NCBI GenBank assembly: GCA_035301265.1 | Contig: DATGUP010000003.1 | Span: 434,001-498,000, forward strand | Direction of reading: 5' to 3' | From: DATGUP01 sp035301265 | Lineage (GTDB): Bacteria; Bacillota; Bacilli; Bacillales; Amphibacillaceae | Length of the DNA stretch: 64,000 nucleotides | Shown: piece after piece, positions 27,824 through 37,063 of the stretch | How positions within the stretch are numbered: position 1 is the stretch's first letter | Layout of the letters: the number at the start of each line of letters is the position of its first letter | Notes under the pieces: generated by a model | The model's input: only the letters and a program-made list of their open reading frames with translations | Database searches by the model: none | What the model was told of the DNA's origin: nothing | Made by a program: the position numbers and the translations under genes

Positions 27824-28045
27824 GATTTGGAACAGAAAGTATCGCTTTTGTCAATCGTCCATAATGCATGAAATCAAAAGATATTGCAAGCTTTATAAAG
27901 GTAGCATGATTTATTTTACAAAATCAAACATTTTTCTCATATGCGAAGTTAACCACACTTTTGGATAACAGTTGACACGATCATATCAAACTGCAACTAT
28001 TTGACTATAAACCACCGTCCAATGCCTTACGATAAACAATAGGTT
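27824..28045. other. AT-rich intergenic region between nrdJ and yqhL
   Basis: This stretch separates two divergent genes. I see no reading frame with a ribosome binding site and no recognisable cobalamin riboswitch. It would hold the nrdJ promoter upstream elements. Confidence 0.4.
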
Positions 28046-28074
28046 TTGAAAATATATTAAAATCACATTATAAT
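28046..28074 (+). promoter_or_regulatory. Sigma-A promoter of yqhL
   Basis: TTGAAA (28046-28051), 17 bp, TATAAT (28069-28074) is close to the sigma-A consensus, about 45 bp before the yqhL start. Confidence 0.75.
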
Positions 28075-28120
28075 AGATGCGGAAAGAAGAAAACTTTTTG
28101 GAAAGTCGGGGGACAATATT

Positions 28121-28489
28121 ATGACGTATGTTTTCACCATACTCATTATCTTAATCGCAGTCGGATTGTTCCGTTATTTGAGACAGCGCACCTTTTTAAA
28201 AGTTTTGACAGAAGAACAGTTTAAAGAAGGATACCGAAAAGCACAATTAATTGATGTGCGCGAACCACAGGAATTTGAAAAAGGTCATATACTCGGTGCG
28301 AGGAATATTCCGTTAACACAATTGCGGCAACGGCTCGCCGAATTGCGTAAAGACCAACCTATATATCTTTATTGTGCAGGAAGCTCCCGATCGACAAGAG
28401 CAGCCCATCTCCTTCATAAAAAAGGATACAAGGATATATGCCAGTTAAAAGGCGGCTTTAGAAAATGGACAGGAAAAATCAAAAAATAA
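28121..28489 (+). CDS. yqhL: Rhodanese-like protein YqhL, membrane-anchored
   Basis: The 122-residue protein has an N-terminal membrane segment (about residues 2-20) followed by a single rhodanese domain. The domain has LIDVREPQEFEKGHILGARNIP near 43-64 and the active-site loop LYCAGSSRSTRAAH with its catalytic Cys near residue 85. Such proteins carry persulfide sulfur; the acceptor is unknown. It has its own promoter and terminator and so is a single-gene unit. The start ATG has the site GGGGG upstream. Confidence 0.9.
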   Translation: MTYVFTILIILIAVGLFRYLRQRTFLKVLTEEQFKEGYRKAQLIDVREPQEFEKGHILGARNIPLTQLRQRLAELRKDQPIYLYCAGSSRSTRAAHLLHKKGYKDICQLKGGFRKWTGKIKK

Positions 28490-28502
28490 CTTATGATATA
28501 TA

Positions 28503-28544
28503 AAAAAGATGGTCTGGAGGACTCTTTCCCTAGACCATCTTTTT
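28503..28544. terminator. Bidirectional terminator between yqhL and gcvPB
   Basis: A 13-bp perfect stem (AAAAAGATGGTCT at 28503-28515 and its complement at 28532-28544) with A and T runs on both flanks serves both converging transcripts. Confidence 0.9.
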
Positions 28545-28552
28545 GCTTAACT

Positions 28553-30019
28553 TTATCCATCTGACTTCATATAGCGCAATACCGGTTTTCGCGCCGCTGT
28601 TGTTTCATCCATACGTTTCACGACGGTTGTATGCGGCGCTTCTTGCACTAATTCCGGGTTATCTTCTACTTCTTCAGCAATAGAAAGCATGGCATCGATG
28701 AATCCATCAAGCGTTTCTTTTGACTCGGTTTCTGTCGGCTCTACCATCAACGCTTCTTCGACATTTAATGGAAAATAAATAGTTGGAGGGTGATAACCAT
28801 AGTCTAGCAATCGTTTAGCTATATCAAGCGTTCGTACGCCGAGTTTTTTCTGTTTTTTCCCTGATAATACGAATTCATGCTTGCAATGCTGTTGATAGGG
28901 TAAAACATACGCCTCCTCTAACCGGCGCATGAGATAATTAGCATTTAATACTGCATATTCGCTTACCTTTTTCAAACCTTCTGCCCCCATTGTCCGGATA
29001 TACGTGTAAGCACGTAAATTGATACCGAAGTTTCCATAATAAGGCTTAACCCTGCCAATAGACATCGGCCTATCATAATCAAATTGATAGAATCCGTCCT
29101 TTTCAACAATCAATGGTTTAGGCAAAAATGGTTCTAGCTCTTTTGATACACCCACAGGCCCAGAACCTGGACCACCACCCCCGTGCGGTCCCGTAAAGGT
29201 TTTATGCAAGTTTAAGTGGACAACATCAAACCCCATATCCCCGGGACGCGCATATCCCATAATGGCGTTTATATTAGCGCCGTCATAGTAGAGTTTTCCA
29301 CCGGCTTCGTGAACAATTTCTGCCATCGTTAATATATCGGATTCAAATAAGCCGAGTGTATTCGGATTTGTCAACATGAGTGCTGCCGTATCATGGCCCA
29401 CGACTTGTCTTAAGTCGTCTAAATCAACCAATCCCTTTTCATTAGTTTTGACTGTCACAGCTTCAAATCCTGCAACAGTGACCGATGCCGGATTTGTTCC
29501 ATGGGCGGAATCTGGAACAATGACTTTCGTGCGATCGAAATCACCATTTGCTTCATGGAAGGCGCGTATCATCATTAATCCAGTCCATTCCGCATGTGCA
29601 CCTGCAGCTGGTTGAAGCGACACCGCATGCATACCGGTAATTTCAGCAAGCGATGTTTGCATATCATACATCATTTCTAAAGCACCTTGCACACTTTTAG
29701 GACTTTGATACGGATGGATGTGACTGAACCCTTCCAACCTTGCCACATCTTCATTGATTTTCGGATTATATTTCATCGTACACGATCCTAATGGATAAAA
29801 TCCTGAGTCCACGCCAAAATTGCGGTTCGAAAGCTCGGTATAGTGCCGCATGATTTCAAGTTCACTTACTTCAGGCAAATCCGGTGCTTCCTTCCGGATA
29901 TAAGTATCATCAAGCCCTTCTGTCAAATCTGTTTCCGGAACATCTAATTCCGGCAGACTATAACTTGCTCGGCCTTCTTGACTGCGTTCGAATATGAGTG
30001 GAAAATCAGCTTTAACCAT
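28553..30019 (-). CDS. gcvPB: Glycine dehydrogenase (decarboxylating) subunit 2
   Basis: GcvPB is the PLP-binding half of the P protein of the glycine cleavage system. It decarboxylates glycine and passes the aminomethyl group to lipoyl-GcvH. The PLP lysine lies in [20 protein letters not shown] (near 268-287), and the [13 protein letters not shown] and [13 protein letters not shown] motifs are present. The length is 488 residues, as usual. The ATG follows GGGGGAG and overlaps gcvPA by 8 nt. The H-protein gene is not in this window. Confidence 0.97.
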   Translation of the reverse strand: MVKADFPLIFERSQEGRASYSLPELDVPETDLTEGLDDTYIRKEAPDLPEVSELEIMRHYTELSNRNFGVDSGFYPLGSCTMKYNPKINEDVARLEGFSHIHPYQSPKSVQGALEMMYDMQTSLAEITGMHAVSLQPAAGAHAEWTGLMMIRAFHEANGDFDRTKVIVPDSAHGTNPASVTVAGFEAVTVKTNEKGLVDLDDLRQVVGHDTAALMLTNPNTLGLFESDILTMAEIVHEAGGKLYYDGANINAIMGYARPGDMGFDVVHLNLHKTFTGPHGGGGPGSGPVGVSKELEPFLPKPLIVEKDGFYQFDYDRPMSIGRVKPYYGNFGINLRAYTYIRTMGAEGLKKVSEYAVLNANYLMRRLEEAYVLPYQQHCKHEFVLSGKKQKKLGVRTLDIAKRLLDYGYHPPTIYFPLNVEEALMVEPTETESKETLDGFIDAMLSIAEEVEDNPELVQEAPHTTVVKRMDETTAARKPVLRYMKSDG

Positions 30020-31361
30020 TGAACTCCCCCAATTCTTTTACAAATGTATCTATTTCTGCCTTTGTGCGAAGTTCGGTCACAGCCACCAACATATGCCCCG
30101 TTAATTCCGGATACGCGAGTTCCAAATCATAACCACCAATAATGCTTTTTTCCAGAAGTTTCTCATTAATAACCGACACAGAATCCGCGAGTTTTATGAC
30201 AAACTCATTAAAGAACGGACCTGAAAACACCACGGGTATACCAATCTCTTCCATTTTTCGTTTGGCATAACGGGCTTTTTGCATATTCAGTTCAGCCATT
30301 TTTTTCAAACCATGTTTGCCAATTGAACTCATGGCAACGGCGCTAGCGAGTGCATTCAGCGCTTGATTAGAACAAATATTTGATGTCGCTTTGTCACGTC
30401 TAATATGCTGCTCCCTTGCTTGAAGTGTTAGCACAAAACCGCGACGGCCTTCTTCATCAGTTGTCTGGCCGACTAAGCGTCCAGGAATTTTTCTCATCAA
30501 CGTTTTTGTCGTTGCAAAATAACCACAATGCGGCCCTCCAAATTGAGCAGGTATACCAAACACTTGTGTATCTCCGACAACAATATCAGCGCCAAATGCT
30601 CCAGGTGGTGTGAAATATCCAAGTGCCAATGGATTGCTCGAGACGATGAACATCGTCTTTTTTTGCTTGTTAACAACAGATTTTACTTGATGTAACGGTT
30701 CGATTTGTCCAAAAAAGTTCGGATATTGGACAACAACACTGGCAGTTTCTTCGTCCAATTCTTTTTCGAGCTGTACTAAATCCGTCAACCCATTTTTGTA
30801 ATCAATGTCCACAATAACTAGACCGTGGGCTTTTGCATATGTTTCAATCACGGCTCGAGATTCAGGATGGATCGTTTTAGAGACAAGTATTTTTTTCTTT
30901 TTCGTTTGACCAGCGCTTAATGTAACGGCCTCAGCAAGAGCCGTCCCCCCGTCGTACATGGACGAGTTCGCTACATCCATACCGGTCAACTCGCAAATCA
31001 TCGTCTGAAATTCAAATATAGCTTGTAATTCTCCTTGGGAAATTTCCGGTTGATATGGTGTATAGGCTGTATAAAATTCTGAACGAGAAATCACATGATC
31101 AACAACTGAAGGGATCAAATGATCATACACACCTGCGCCTAAAAATGAACTGTTTTGTAATAAATTTGCATTTTTATTAGCCATGTTCATTAATTCTTTT
31201 TTTAATTGCGCTTCATCCAATCCCTTTTTAAGGTTCAAACCGTTTTTCAAACGAACACCGTCCGGAATATCGGCAAACAACTCTTCTGTCGACTGGATGC
31301 CAATAGTTTCCAGCATCGCTTCTTTGTCAGCTTCTGTCATGGGTAAATAACGGAAATTCAT
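30012..31361 (-). CDS. gcvPA: Glycine dehydrogenase (decarboxylating) subunit 1
   Basis: This is the non-PLP-binding half of the split P protein, which forms the active enzyme with GcvPB. The 449-residue protein has [17 protein letters not shown] near 74-90, [21 protein letters not shown] and the typical [21 protein letters not shown]. It lies 17 bp after gcvT. The ATG has GGAG upstream. Confidence 0.97.
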   Translation of the reverse strand: MNFRYLPMTEADKEAMLETIGIQSTEELFADIPDGVRLKNGLNLKKGLDEAQLKKELMNMANKNANLLQNSSFLGAGVYDHLIPSVVDHVISRSEFYTAYTPYQPEISQGELQAIFEFQTMICELTGMDVANSSMYDGGTALAEAVTLSAGQTKKKKILVSKTIHPESRAVIETYAKAHGLVIVDIDYKNGLTDLVQLEKELDEETASVVVQYPNFFGQIEPLHQVKSVVNKQKKTMFIVSSNPLALGYFTPPGAFGADIVVGDTQVFGIPAQFGGPHCGYFATTKTLMRKIPGRLVGQTTDEEGRRGFVLTLQAREQHIRRDKATSNICSNQALNALASAVAMSSIGKHGLKKMAELNMQKARYAKRKMEEIGIPVVFSGPFFNEFVIKLADSVSVINEKLLEKSIIGGYDLELAYPELTGHMLVAVTELRTKAEIDTFVKELGEFNG

Positions 31362-31378
31362 GATTCACATACTCCTCT

Positions 31379-32494
31379 CTATGGATTCTTTTTTAGAAAT
31401 GGGGTTTCTATTACTTTGGCCGCGAGTTTCCGTTTGCGCACTTGAATGGTGAGTTGACAGCCTACATCCGTATAAGCTGATTGAACGAGCGCCAATCCTA
31501 TATTTCTTTTTAATGTCGGTGCCTGTGTTCCAGATGTGACAAAACCAACCTCCTTATCAGCAAACAAAACCGGATAACCATGTCTCGGAATGCCTTTATC
31601 AATCATCTCGATACCGACAAGTTTCCGGTTTGAACCATTTTCCATTTGTTCCTGTAGCTTATCTCTACCTGGAAAATCTGCATCTTTAGCTGGCTTGATT
31701 GCAAATGAAAGCCCTGCTTCAACCGGTGTAATATGCGGGGACAATTCGTGACCGTATAATGGAAGGTTAGCCTCAAAACGCAATGTATCTCTAGCGCCTA
31801 GCCCAACAGGTTCTAATCCTTCACTCTCTCCCGCCTGCAAAATGGCATTCCACAAATCCAAGCCATAATGTTTATCAATATAAATTTCAAAACCATCTTC
31901 GCCTGTGTAACCAGTACGAGATACAATAGCTTCAGCTTGAATATTTGTAAAATAGACAGGATTTTCAAAATGGAAAAATTTAATGGTTTCCAAATTGGTC
32001 TCTGTTAACTTTTGTAATATCATTTGGGCTTTTGGACCCTGTAGGGCAAGCTGAACAAAACGATCGGTAACATCAGCGATCGTTAACGCATTTGTATCAT
32101 AGTCGTTATGTTTGTCTAGCCACTCGATGTCTTTTTCTGTGTTCGCTGCATTCACAACAAGCAAATAATCATTTTCCGCTAGTTTGTAGATTAAAAAATC
32201 ATCAACCGTTCCCCCATCTTCATAGCACATAAATGTATATTGCGCACGTTTCGGTGTTAATTTAGCGACATCATTGGTGACAACCTTCTGTAAAAACTCT
32301 AAACTTTTAGAACCTTTAACGGCGATTTTACCCATGTGTGATACATCAAACAGCCCCGCTTTAGTACGGGTAATTTCATGTTCATGTTTAATTCCTACAA
32401 ACTGAACAGGCAACTCCCAACCGGCAAAGTCAATTGTTTTAGCATTATATTTCTTATATTCTGGAAAAATAGCTGTCCTTTTTAATTGCTCCAA
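31379..32494 (-). CDS. gcvT: Aminomethyltransferase (glycine cleavage T protein)
   Basis: GcvT moves the aminomethyl carbon from lipoyl-GcvH to tetrahydrofolate, giving 5,10-methylene-THF and ammonia. The 371-residue protein has LKRTAIFPEYKKY at the start, FDVSHMGKIAVKG near 55, the folate-site SRTGYTGEDGFEIYI near 190-205 and the C-terminal barrel with RHGYPV and FVTSGTQAPTLKRNIGLALV. I chose TTG at 32494, with AAGGGAG about 8 nt upstream. An in-frame ATG at 32626 would add 44 unrelated residues encoded by the leader. It is first in gcvT-gcvPA-gcvPB. Confidence 0.95.
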   Translation of the reverse strand: MEQLKRTAIFPEYKKYNAKTIDFAGWELPVQFVGIKHEHEITRTKAGLFDVSHMGKIAVKGSKSLEFLQKVVTNDVAKLTPKRAQYTFMCYEDGGTVDDFLIYKLAENDYLLVVNAANTEKDIEWLDKHNDYDTNALTIADVTDRFVQLALQGPKAQMILQKLTETNLETIKFFHFENPVYFTNIQAEAIVSRTGYTGEDGFEIYIDKHYGLDLWNAILQAGESEGLEPVGLGARDTLRFEANLPLYGHELSPHITPVEAGLSFAIKPAKDADFPGRDKLQEQMENGSNRKLVGIEMIDKGIPRHGYPVLFADKEVGFVTSGTQAPTLKRNIGLALVQSAYTDVGCQLTIQVRKRKLAAKVIETPFLKKNP

Positions 32495-32635
32495 TCTTTC
32501 CACTCCCTTAAAAAGTGTTCGATATGAACGAGATGAAAATAGAGACTCCATGGTTGAAAACGGATTCAAAAATAGGCGAGCATTTCCTTGCAGATGCTTA
32601 CAAGCGAAGCACTTTTCAAAGTTCAATCACACAAG

Positions 32636-32710
32636 GCGCTTTCTCTCTGAGAGATCCGCTAAAAAAGCTTCTGTAAGCTCCCCCGCTTGCTTGCCTTCAT
32701 TCGCTCTTAT
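32636..32710 (-). promoter_or_regulatory. Degenerate glycine-riboswitch-like element in the gcvT leader
   Basis: On the minus strand the gcvT leader carries AAGAGCGAATGAAGGCAAG (32690-32708). This is close to the 5' start of Bacillus gcvT glycine riboswitches (recalled as TGAGCGAATGACAGCAAG). Further on come TACAG, AGCGGA and TCTCTCAG (32647-32654) in the same order as in a glycine aptamer. The conserved core GCGCCGAAGGAGCAA is missing between them. In its place is a 5-bp hairpin AGCTT-ACAG-AAGCT followed by TTTTTT. It is probably a shrunken or decayed aptamer, and ligand binding is doubtful. Confidence 0.4.
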
Positions 32711-32772
32711 GAAATAAAGACAGTTGGATAAACTATGTACAGTTGTTGAGTCACTATCTAGTTTATTTTTTC

Positions 32773-32781
32773 ATTATACCA
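32773..32781 (-). promoter_or_regulatory. Extended -10 promoter of the gcvT operon
   Basis: On the minus strand TGGTATAAT is a perfect extended -10 with a poor -35. Transcription from it would give a leader of about 270 nt before gcvT, long enough for a riboswitch. Confidence 0.5.
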
Positions 32782-32841
32782 TATTTCCTATTGAAAAAAT
32801 AGCCATAGTATCGCATATCAACTGATAAAGGATGTGTGCAA

Positions 32842-34476
32842 ATGGTACAGATACAAAAAGATACAACATTTATTGATCAATTGACAACAACTCTTTCCCA
32901 GGAAGGTCCCTTTTCCTCATGGGATCTGTTCCGCATGGCTTACGAAGCAGAAATGACAACAATGGTTACGGATTTTCATGGTCTGCGCTCACTCGAATAT
33001 TTACCACACATTGAGTTTTTACCGCATCAAATCGATTGTGCCCATCAAGCTATTGAAAAAATGAATGGTCGCGCCATTCTCGCCGATGAAGTCGGGCTTG
33101 GAAAAACAATTGAAGCAGGACTTATTTTAAAAGAATACATGGTCAGAGGACTCGTTAAAACAGCGCTCCTTTTGGTCCCCGCATCATTAGTCAATCAGTG
33201 GGTTCGTGAATTAAATGAGAAATTTTTCATTCCCGCTATTGCTTACAAAAAAAATTATCGTTGGCAAGATTATAATGTAGTAGTTAGCTCACTCGATACA
33301 GCAAAAAAAGAAAGGCACCGTGAAGCGATTCTCAACATCGATTACGATTTTGTTCTGGTCGATGAAGCCCATAAATTAAAAAATCATCGGACTAAAAATT
33401 ATGCTTTAGTTCAAGCGATTAAGAAGAAATATTGTCTCCTATTGACGGCCACACCTGTACAAAACCGCCTTATGGACATTTTTAACCTTGTATCTATTTT
33501 AAAACCAGGTCACTTAGGGAATTATGATTCCTTTTTAAAACAGTATGGAAATGATCGAAAAAAAATCAAGCAAGACAAGTATTTAAAGCAATTAATCCAA
33601 AAAGTAATGATACGCAACACGCGAAAACAATCGGATTTAACGCCATCAAAGCGACATATTGAAACCGTTTGGGTCGATTTTACAGATGAAGAACAATACG
33701 TTTATGATCGGTTGGAAACATCCATAGAAGGTATTGCGGCATTTACCAAACTAACGTTATTACGTGAAATATGTTCATCACGCGAAGCCTGTTTTTTATC
33801 CTTGAAAAAAATATACGAAAACAATAATAAGCCTTCAACTCAACGACTGATCAAGAAGATAGAACAGTTGCCTCACCACGCAAAAGCGCATAAACTGGTT
33901 GAATTGATCAAACGATTCGATAAAGAAAAAATAGTCGTTTTTACAGAATATCGAGCATCACAAATTTATTTGCAATGGTTTTTACATCAGCATCGCATCA
34001 CAGCTGTCCCTTACCGCGGTGGATTTAACCGTGGAAAAAAAGATTGGATGAAACAACTTTTTCAACATCGCGCCCAGGTAATGATCGCAACAGAAGCAGG
34101 AGCTGAAGGCATTAATCTACAATTTTGTAATGTTATGATTAACTACGATCTGCCATGGAATCCCATGCGCCTTGAACAACGCATTGGTCGTATCCATCGT
34201 TATGGCCAAAAACAAGATGTCTATATTTTTAATATGGTAACCCGACACACTGTGGAAGAACATATCATGTCGTTATTGTATGAAAAAATACACTTATTTG
34301 AACAAGTCATCGGACAATTGGACGATATTCTTGCCGATTTAGATATTGATAATTTGGAAAGCGAAATCAAAGCGATTTTTTCAGAATCTGCTTCGGTTGG
34401 CGAAGCAAAAATCAAGTTGCACAATCTTTCATCGGTTATTCAAGCTGCTAACGAGGTGCATCAACATGGCTATTAA
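32842..34476 (+). CDS. yqhH: SNF2-family DEAD/DEAH helicase YqhH
   Basis: This Swi2/Snf2-type ATPase of unknown role has both RecA-like lobes. Lobe 1 has Walker A LADEVGLGKTIEAGLIL near 82-98, the DEAH box VDEAHKLKNH near 173 and LTATPVQN. Lobe 2 has TEAGAEGINLQFCN near 416 and RLEQRIGRIHRYGQ near 442. Unlike RapA it has no large additional domains. The ATG at 32842 has AAAGGA 9 nt upstream; a GTG two codons earlier fits less well. It overlaps yqhG by 11 nt, and the two are always neighbours in bacilli, so they may act together. Confidence 0.92.
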   Translation: MVQIQKDTTFIDQLTTTLSQEGPFSSWDLFRMAYEAEMTTMVTDFHGLRSLEYLPHIEFLPHQIDCAHQAIEKMNGRAILADEVGLGKTIEAGLILKEYMVRGLVKTALLLVPASLVNQWVRELNEKFFIPAIAYKKNYRWQDYNVVVSSLDTAKKERHREAILNIDYDFVLVDEAHKLKNHRTKNYALVQAIKKKYCLLLTATPVQNRLMDIFNLVSILKPGHLGNYDSFLKQYGNDRKKIKQDKYLKQLIQKVMIRNTRKQSDLTPSKRHIETVWVDFTDEEQYVYDRLETSIEGIAAFTKLTLLREICSSREACFLSLKKIYENNNKPSTQRLIKKIEQLPHHAKAHKLVELIKRFDKEKIVVFTEYRASQIYLQWFLHQHRITAVPYRGGFNRGKKDWMKQLFQHRAQVMIATEAGAEGINLQFCNVMINYDLPWNPMRLEQRIGRIHRYGQKQDVYIFNMVTRHTVEEHIMSLLYEKIHLFEQVIGQLDDILADLDIDNLESEIKAIFSESASVGEAKIKLHNLSSVIQAANEVHQHGY

Positions 34477-35257
34477 ACAATTGCACGACTTTTTAAAGAA
34501 TTATTTTTTAGCTCATCATTGCGAGATCATCCATGATGGAGGCGACCGTTTAACGGTTCAATTAACTGAGAATATGGACAAAATCTTGATGAACCGACCG
34601 TTTTATTGGCATTATATGAAAAAAATGGGGTATACGGGTGAGCCACAGCAAATAACTTTGATTACCAATCCTACTGAACCAAATGACAAAGGAGAGCACA
34701 TTCATTTCGGCAGCCCTCGCTTACAGCAAATATTGAATCATCTCAAGGAAAAGGAAAGGTTTACACGGCTTTTTCAACATGTTGAAACTCATAAACAGCA
34801 TGCTCTTTATCCATGGCTTATCGTCAACATGAAGATAAGCTATATCGGCAAACAACGCAAAGACGAAATGCTATCCATCGGTCTCCATTTAATCAAAGGT
34901 ATCATGAAATCAGATATGATGAATGTTTTAAAACAAATCCCACTGCAAATGACGATACCGGACTACTGTTATACTATTTCTCCCATGATCAGGTTGAAAA
35001 GCGGGTTTCGCCGCATTGAATCCGTCGTTGAAGATTATATTCAAAATCAAACGCACACATGGGCTGTGGAATCAACAAATACACTTGAGGAAGAACTGGC
35101 GTTATTAAATCATTTTTATACAAATATGGAAGGGTGTGAGGAACAACAGGCACAAATGAAAAAAGAAAAGGAGGAAATTTATGAACGATTATCGCCCTCT
35201 ATCCAGATCCAAGTTGTAAACGGGGGATTGTTCTACCTTAAAGAAAGCAGGATTTAA
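34466..35257 (+). CDS. yqhG: YqhG family protein
   Basis: This 263-residue protein of unknown function matches the length of B. subtilis YqhG. It has no membrane segment or recognised catalytic motif. The N terminus contains LKNYFLAHHCEIIHDGGDRLTV, and the C-terminal part has a Glu/Gln/Lys-rich, probably coiled segment (about 205-245). The ATG at 34466 has GAGGTG upstream inside yqhH, and the 11-nt overlap suggests translational coupling with the helicase. Confidence 0.85.
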   Translation: MAIKQLHDFLKNYFLAHHCEIIHDGGDRLTVQLTENMDKILMNRPFYWHYMKKMGYTGEPQQITLITNPTEPNDKGEHIHFGSPRLQQILNHLKEKERFTRLFQHVETHKQHALYPWLIVNMKISYIGKQRKDEMLSIGLHLIKGIMKSDMMNVLKQIPLQMTIPDYCYTISPMIRLKSGFRRIESVVEDYIQNQTHTWAVESTNTLEEELALLNHFYTNMEGCEEQQAQMKKEKEEIYERLSPSIQIQVVNGGLFYLKESRI

Positions 35258-35271
35258 ACAAGCCTGCTTTC
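35243..35271. terminator. Bidirectional terminator between yqhG and yqzE
   Basis: A 9-bp perfect stem (GAAAGCAGG at 35243-35251 and its complement at 35263-35271) overlaps both stop codons, with T-rich sequence following on the plus side. Confidence 0.65.
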
Positions 35272-35437
35272 ATTTCTTTGTTCTAAATATTTTTAAGGCA
35301 AAAGGGAGGATTCCAAACCAACGGCTAAAAACAGAATGATGCATAGAAGTCGTTCTTTTTCTTTTGTTAGCCGCCGGTTTGTCGATATAAGAAACAAATG
35401 TCTCGGTCATAAACTTTAAATAATCGTTTACAGACAA
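35270..35437 (-). CDS. yqzE: YqzE family small protein
   Basis: This is a 55-residue protein of unknown function, easily missed because of its size. The start is TTG at 35437, with AAGAGGTGA about 7 nt upstream. The protein begins MSVNDYLKFMTETFVSYIDK, has a basic middle and ends SRWFGILPFALKIFRTKK. This matches B. subtilis YqzE (58 residues), which also lies beside the comG operon. Here it is on the opposite strand to comG, next to aroK. No function is known. Confidence 0.85.
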   Translation of the reverse strand: MSVNDYLKFMTETFVSYIDKPAANKRKRTTSMHHSVFSRWFGILPFALKIFRTKK

Positions 35438-35498
35438 AATCAATCACCTCTTTTTAGGATATTATATTCAGCATGTACTATAATTCTTTCGCTTATTC

Positions 35499-35993
35499 TT
35501 ATGCAGTCACAAATTGACGAATTTCTCGGGCGATGTTATCAATAGATCTGCTATCTGTATTAATCGTCACATCTGCATATGCTTCGTACAAAATTTGCCT
35601 GCGGTTATATAAATGTTTTCTTGTGTCACAATCTTGATTCCACAATGGCCTGTTTCGATCATATTTCAATCGTTGTAAAATTTCTTGAAAAGAGGCTTGT
35701 AAATAAACAACTATTCCTGTATAATACATATAATCCAAATTTTTACGAACCTCTACAATCCCCCCTCCTGTGGATACAACCCGATCTTCGCTTGGAATGC
35801 CTTGTAAAATAATGGATTCATACGTGCGAAAGGCTTCTTCACCCTCGCGTTCGAAGATATCTGCTATGCGACCGTACGTTTTTTCGACGGCCTCATCTGT
35901 ATCAACAAAAGGTATATGCAAAAGATCGCTCAATCGCCTGCCGACAGAAGTTTTTCCACTTCCCATAAAGCCGATTAAATAAATGGTTTTCAT
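35499..35993 (-). CDS. aroK: Shikimate kinase
   Basis: Shikimate kinase phosphorylates shikimate at O3 with ATP. The 164-residue protein has the P-loop GFMGSGKTSVGRRL (8-21), the shikimate-binding D-T-D in FVDTDEAVEK near 31-35, VVSTGGGIVE near 75 and a lid region RNRPLWNQ. It is divergent from comGA, with only 56 bp between the two coding regions. The ribosome binding site is weak (GGGTG). Confidence 0.94.
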   Translation of the reverse strand: MKTIYLIGFMGSGKTSVGRRLSDLLHIPFVDTDEAVEKTYGRIADIFEREGEEAFRTYESIILQGIPSEDRVVSTGGGIVEVRKNLDYMYYTGIVVYLQASFQEILQRLKYDRNRPLWNQDCDTRKHLYNRRQILYEAYADVTINTDSRSIDNIAREIRQFVTA

Positions 35994-36049
35994 GTTTTAC
36001 ACCCTTTTAAATAATGTTTTGACACATGATTTGAAAGGAGGTGAAACCA

Positions 36050-37063
36050 CTGAACAGCGCTGAAACTCTCTCCGAAAAAATTTTGACCTCCGCAGTTTAT
36101 TCACTAGCATCAGATATCCACTTTTACCCATTTTCTGAAAAAACAAATATATTTTTCCGCATCAACGGAATACGCGTTTTTCAAACATCCATATCAACAA
36201 CTAAATATCAATTGCTTTTAACGTATTACAAATTCACAGCTGGTATGGACATTGGCGAAACAAGAAGGCCACAAAATGGCACCATCACCTATCAAACAAA
36301 CAGTAAACGATATGCATTGCGACTATCAACACTTCCAATTAATCAGATGGAAAGTATGACGATCAGGATACTGCCTCAAGAAGACAATTATGCACTGGAA
36401 GACCTTTTTCTATTCCCACAACAACTTGAACGTATTAAATCGTGGATGACCCATCGAAGCGGCATGATATTATTCACAGGACCAACCGGAAGCGGTAAAA
36501 CAACGACATTATACGCACTGCTCGAATCGCTTATGAAAAATAATGCTTATCAGACGATTACACTTGAAGACCCTATAGAAAAAGATATCAACAATATCTT
36601 GCAAGTACAAGTGAATGAACAAGCTGGTATTACGTACCAAACCGGTTTAAAAGCAGCTTTACGTCATGATCCAGACATCATTATGATCGGCGAAATACGC
36701 GATGCATACACAGCGCAATTTGTCTTAGAAGCATCTATGACGGGACATCTTGTATTAAGCACGCTCCATGCTAAAAATGCATTAGGAACCATTTACCGCT
36801 TGCTCGATATGGGAATTAAACGTACGGATCTACAACAATTTTTAATCGCCGTTGCCGCTTTAGACCTCTTGACTATTCAAGCTGCCAACACAAATAAAAG
36901 AAGGGCAGCTATCCTCGAGCTACTTGATGGCACAACATTAGAACATATCCTCAAACAAGATAAGCTCCCTGCGTCAAAATATTTCCATACTTTTAATCAT
37001 TTACGAAAGAAGGCATACGCATATGGATTTATATCTGAAGAAACATTTCATGCGAAAGCGTAA
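36050..37063 (+). CDS. comGA: Competence pseudopilus ATPase ComGA
   Basis: ComGA is the GspE/PilB-type ATPase that powers assembly of the transformation pseudopilus. The 337-residue protein has SLASDIHFYPF, FTAGMDIGETRRPQNGTI, Walker A FTGPTGSGKTTTLYAL near 142-157, ALRHDPDIIMIGEIRDA near 205-221 (Walker B) and MTGHLVLSTLHA. The start is probably CTG at 36050. AAAGGAGGTGA (36034-36044), fully complementary to 16S rRNA, is ideally placed for it, while the in-frame GTG at 36041 lies within that site. The Cys cluster found near the C terminus of B. subtilis ComGA is absent. Confidence 0.93.
   Translation: MNSAETLSEKILTSAVYSLASDIHFYPFSEKTNIFFRINGIRVFQTSISTTKYQLLLTYYKFTAGMDIGETRRPQNGTITYQTNSKRYALRLSTLPINQMESMTIRILPQEDNYALEDLFLFPQQLERIKSWMTHRSGMILFTGPTGSGKTTTLYALLESLMKNNAYQTITLEDPIEKDINNILQVQVNEQAGITYQTGLKAALRHDPDIIMIGEIRDAYTAQFVLEASMTGHLVLSTLHAKNALGTIYRLLDMGIKRTDLQQFLIAVAALDLLTIQAANTNKRRAAILELLDGTTLEHILKQDKLPASKYFHTFNHLRKKAYAYGFISEETFHAKA

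Noticed and set aside
27724..28120. Cobalamin riboswitch upstream of nrdJ
   Set aside because: The region is very AT-rich and shows no B12-box-like GCCACTG sequence. NrdR boxes explain the control better.
32495..32626. N-terminal extension of GcvT by 44 residues
   Set aside because: The added residues do not resemble any GcvT and lie in the untranslated leader; the TTG at 32494 has a good ribosome binding site.
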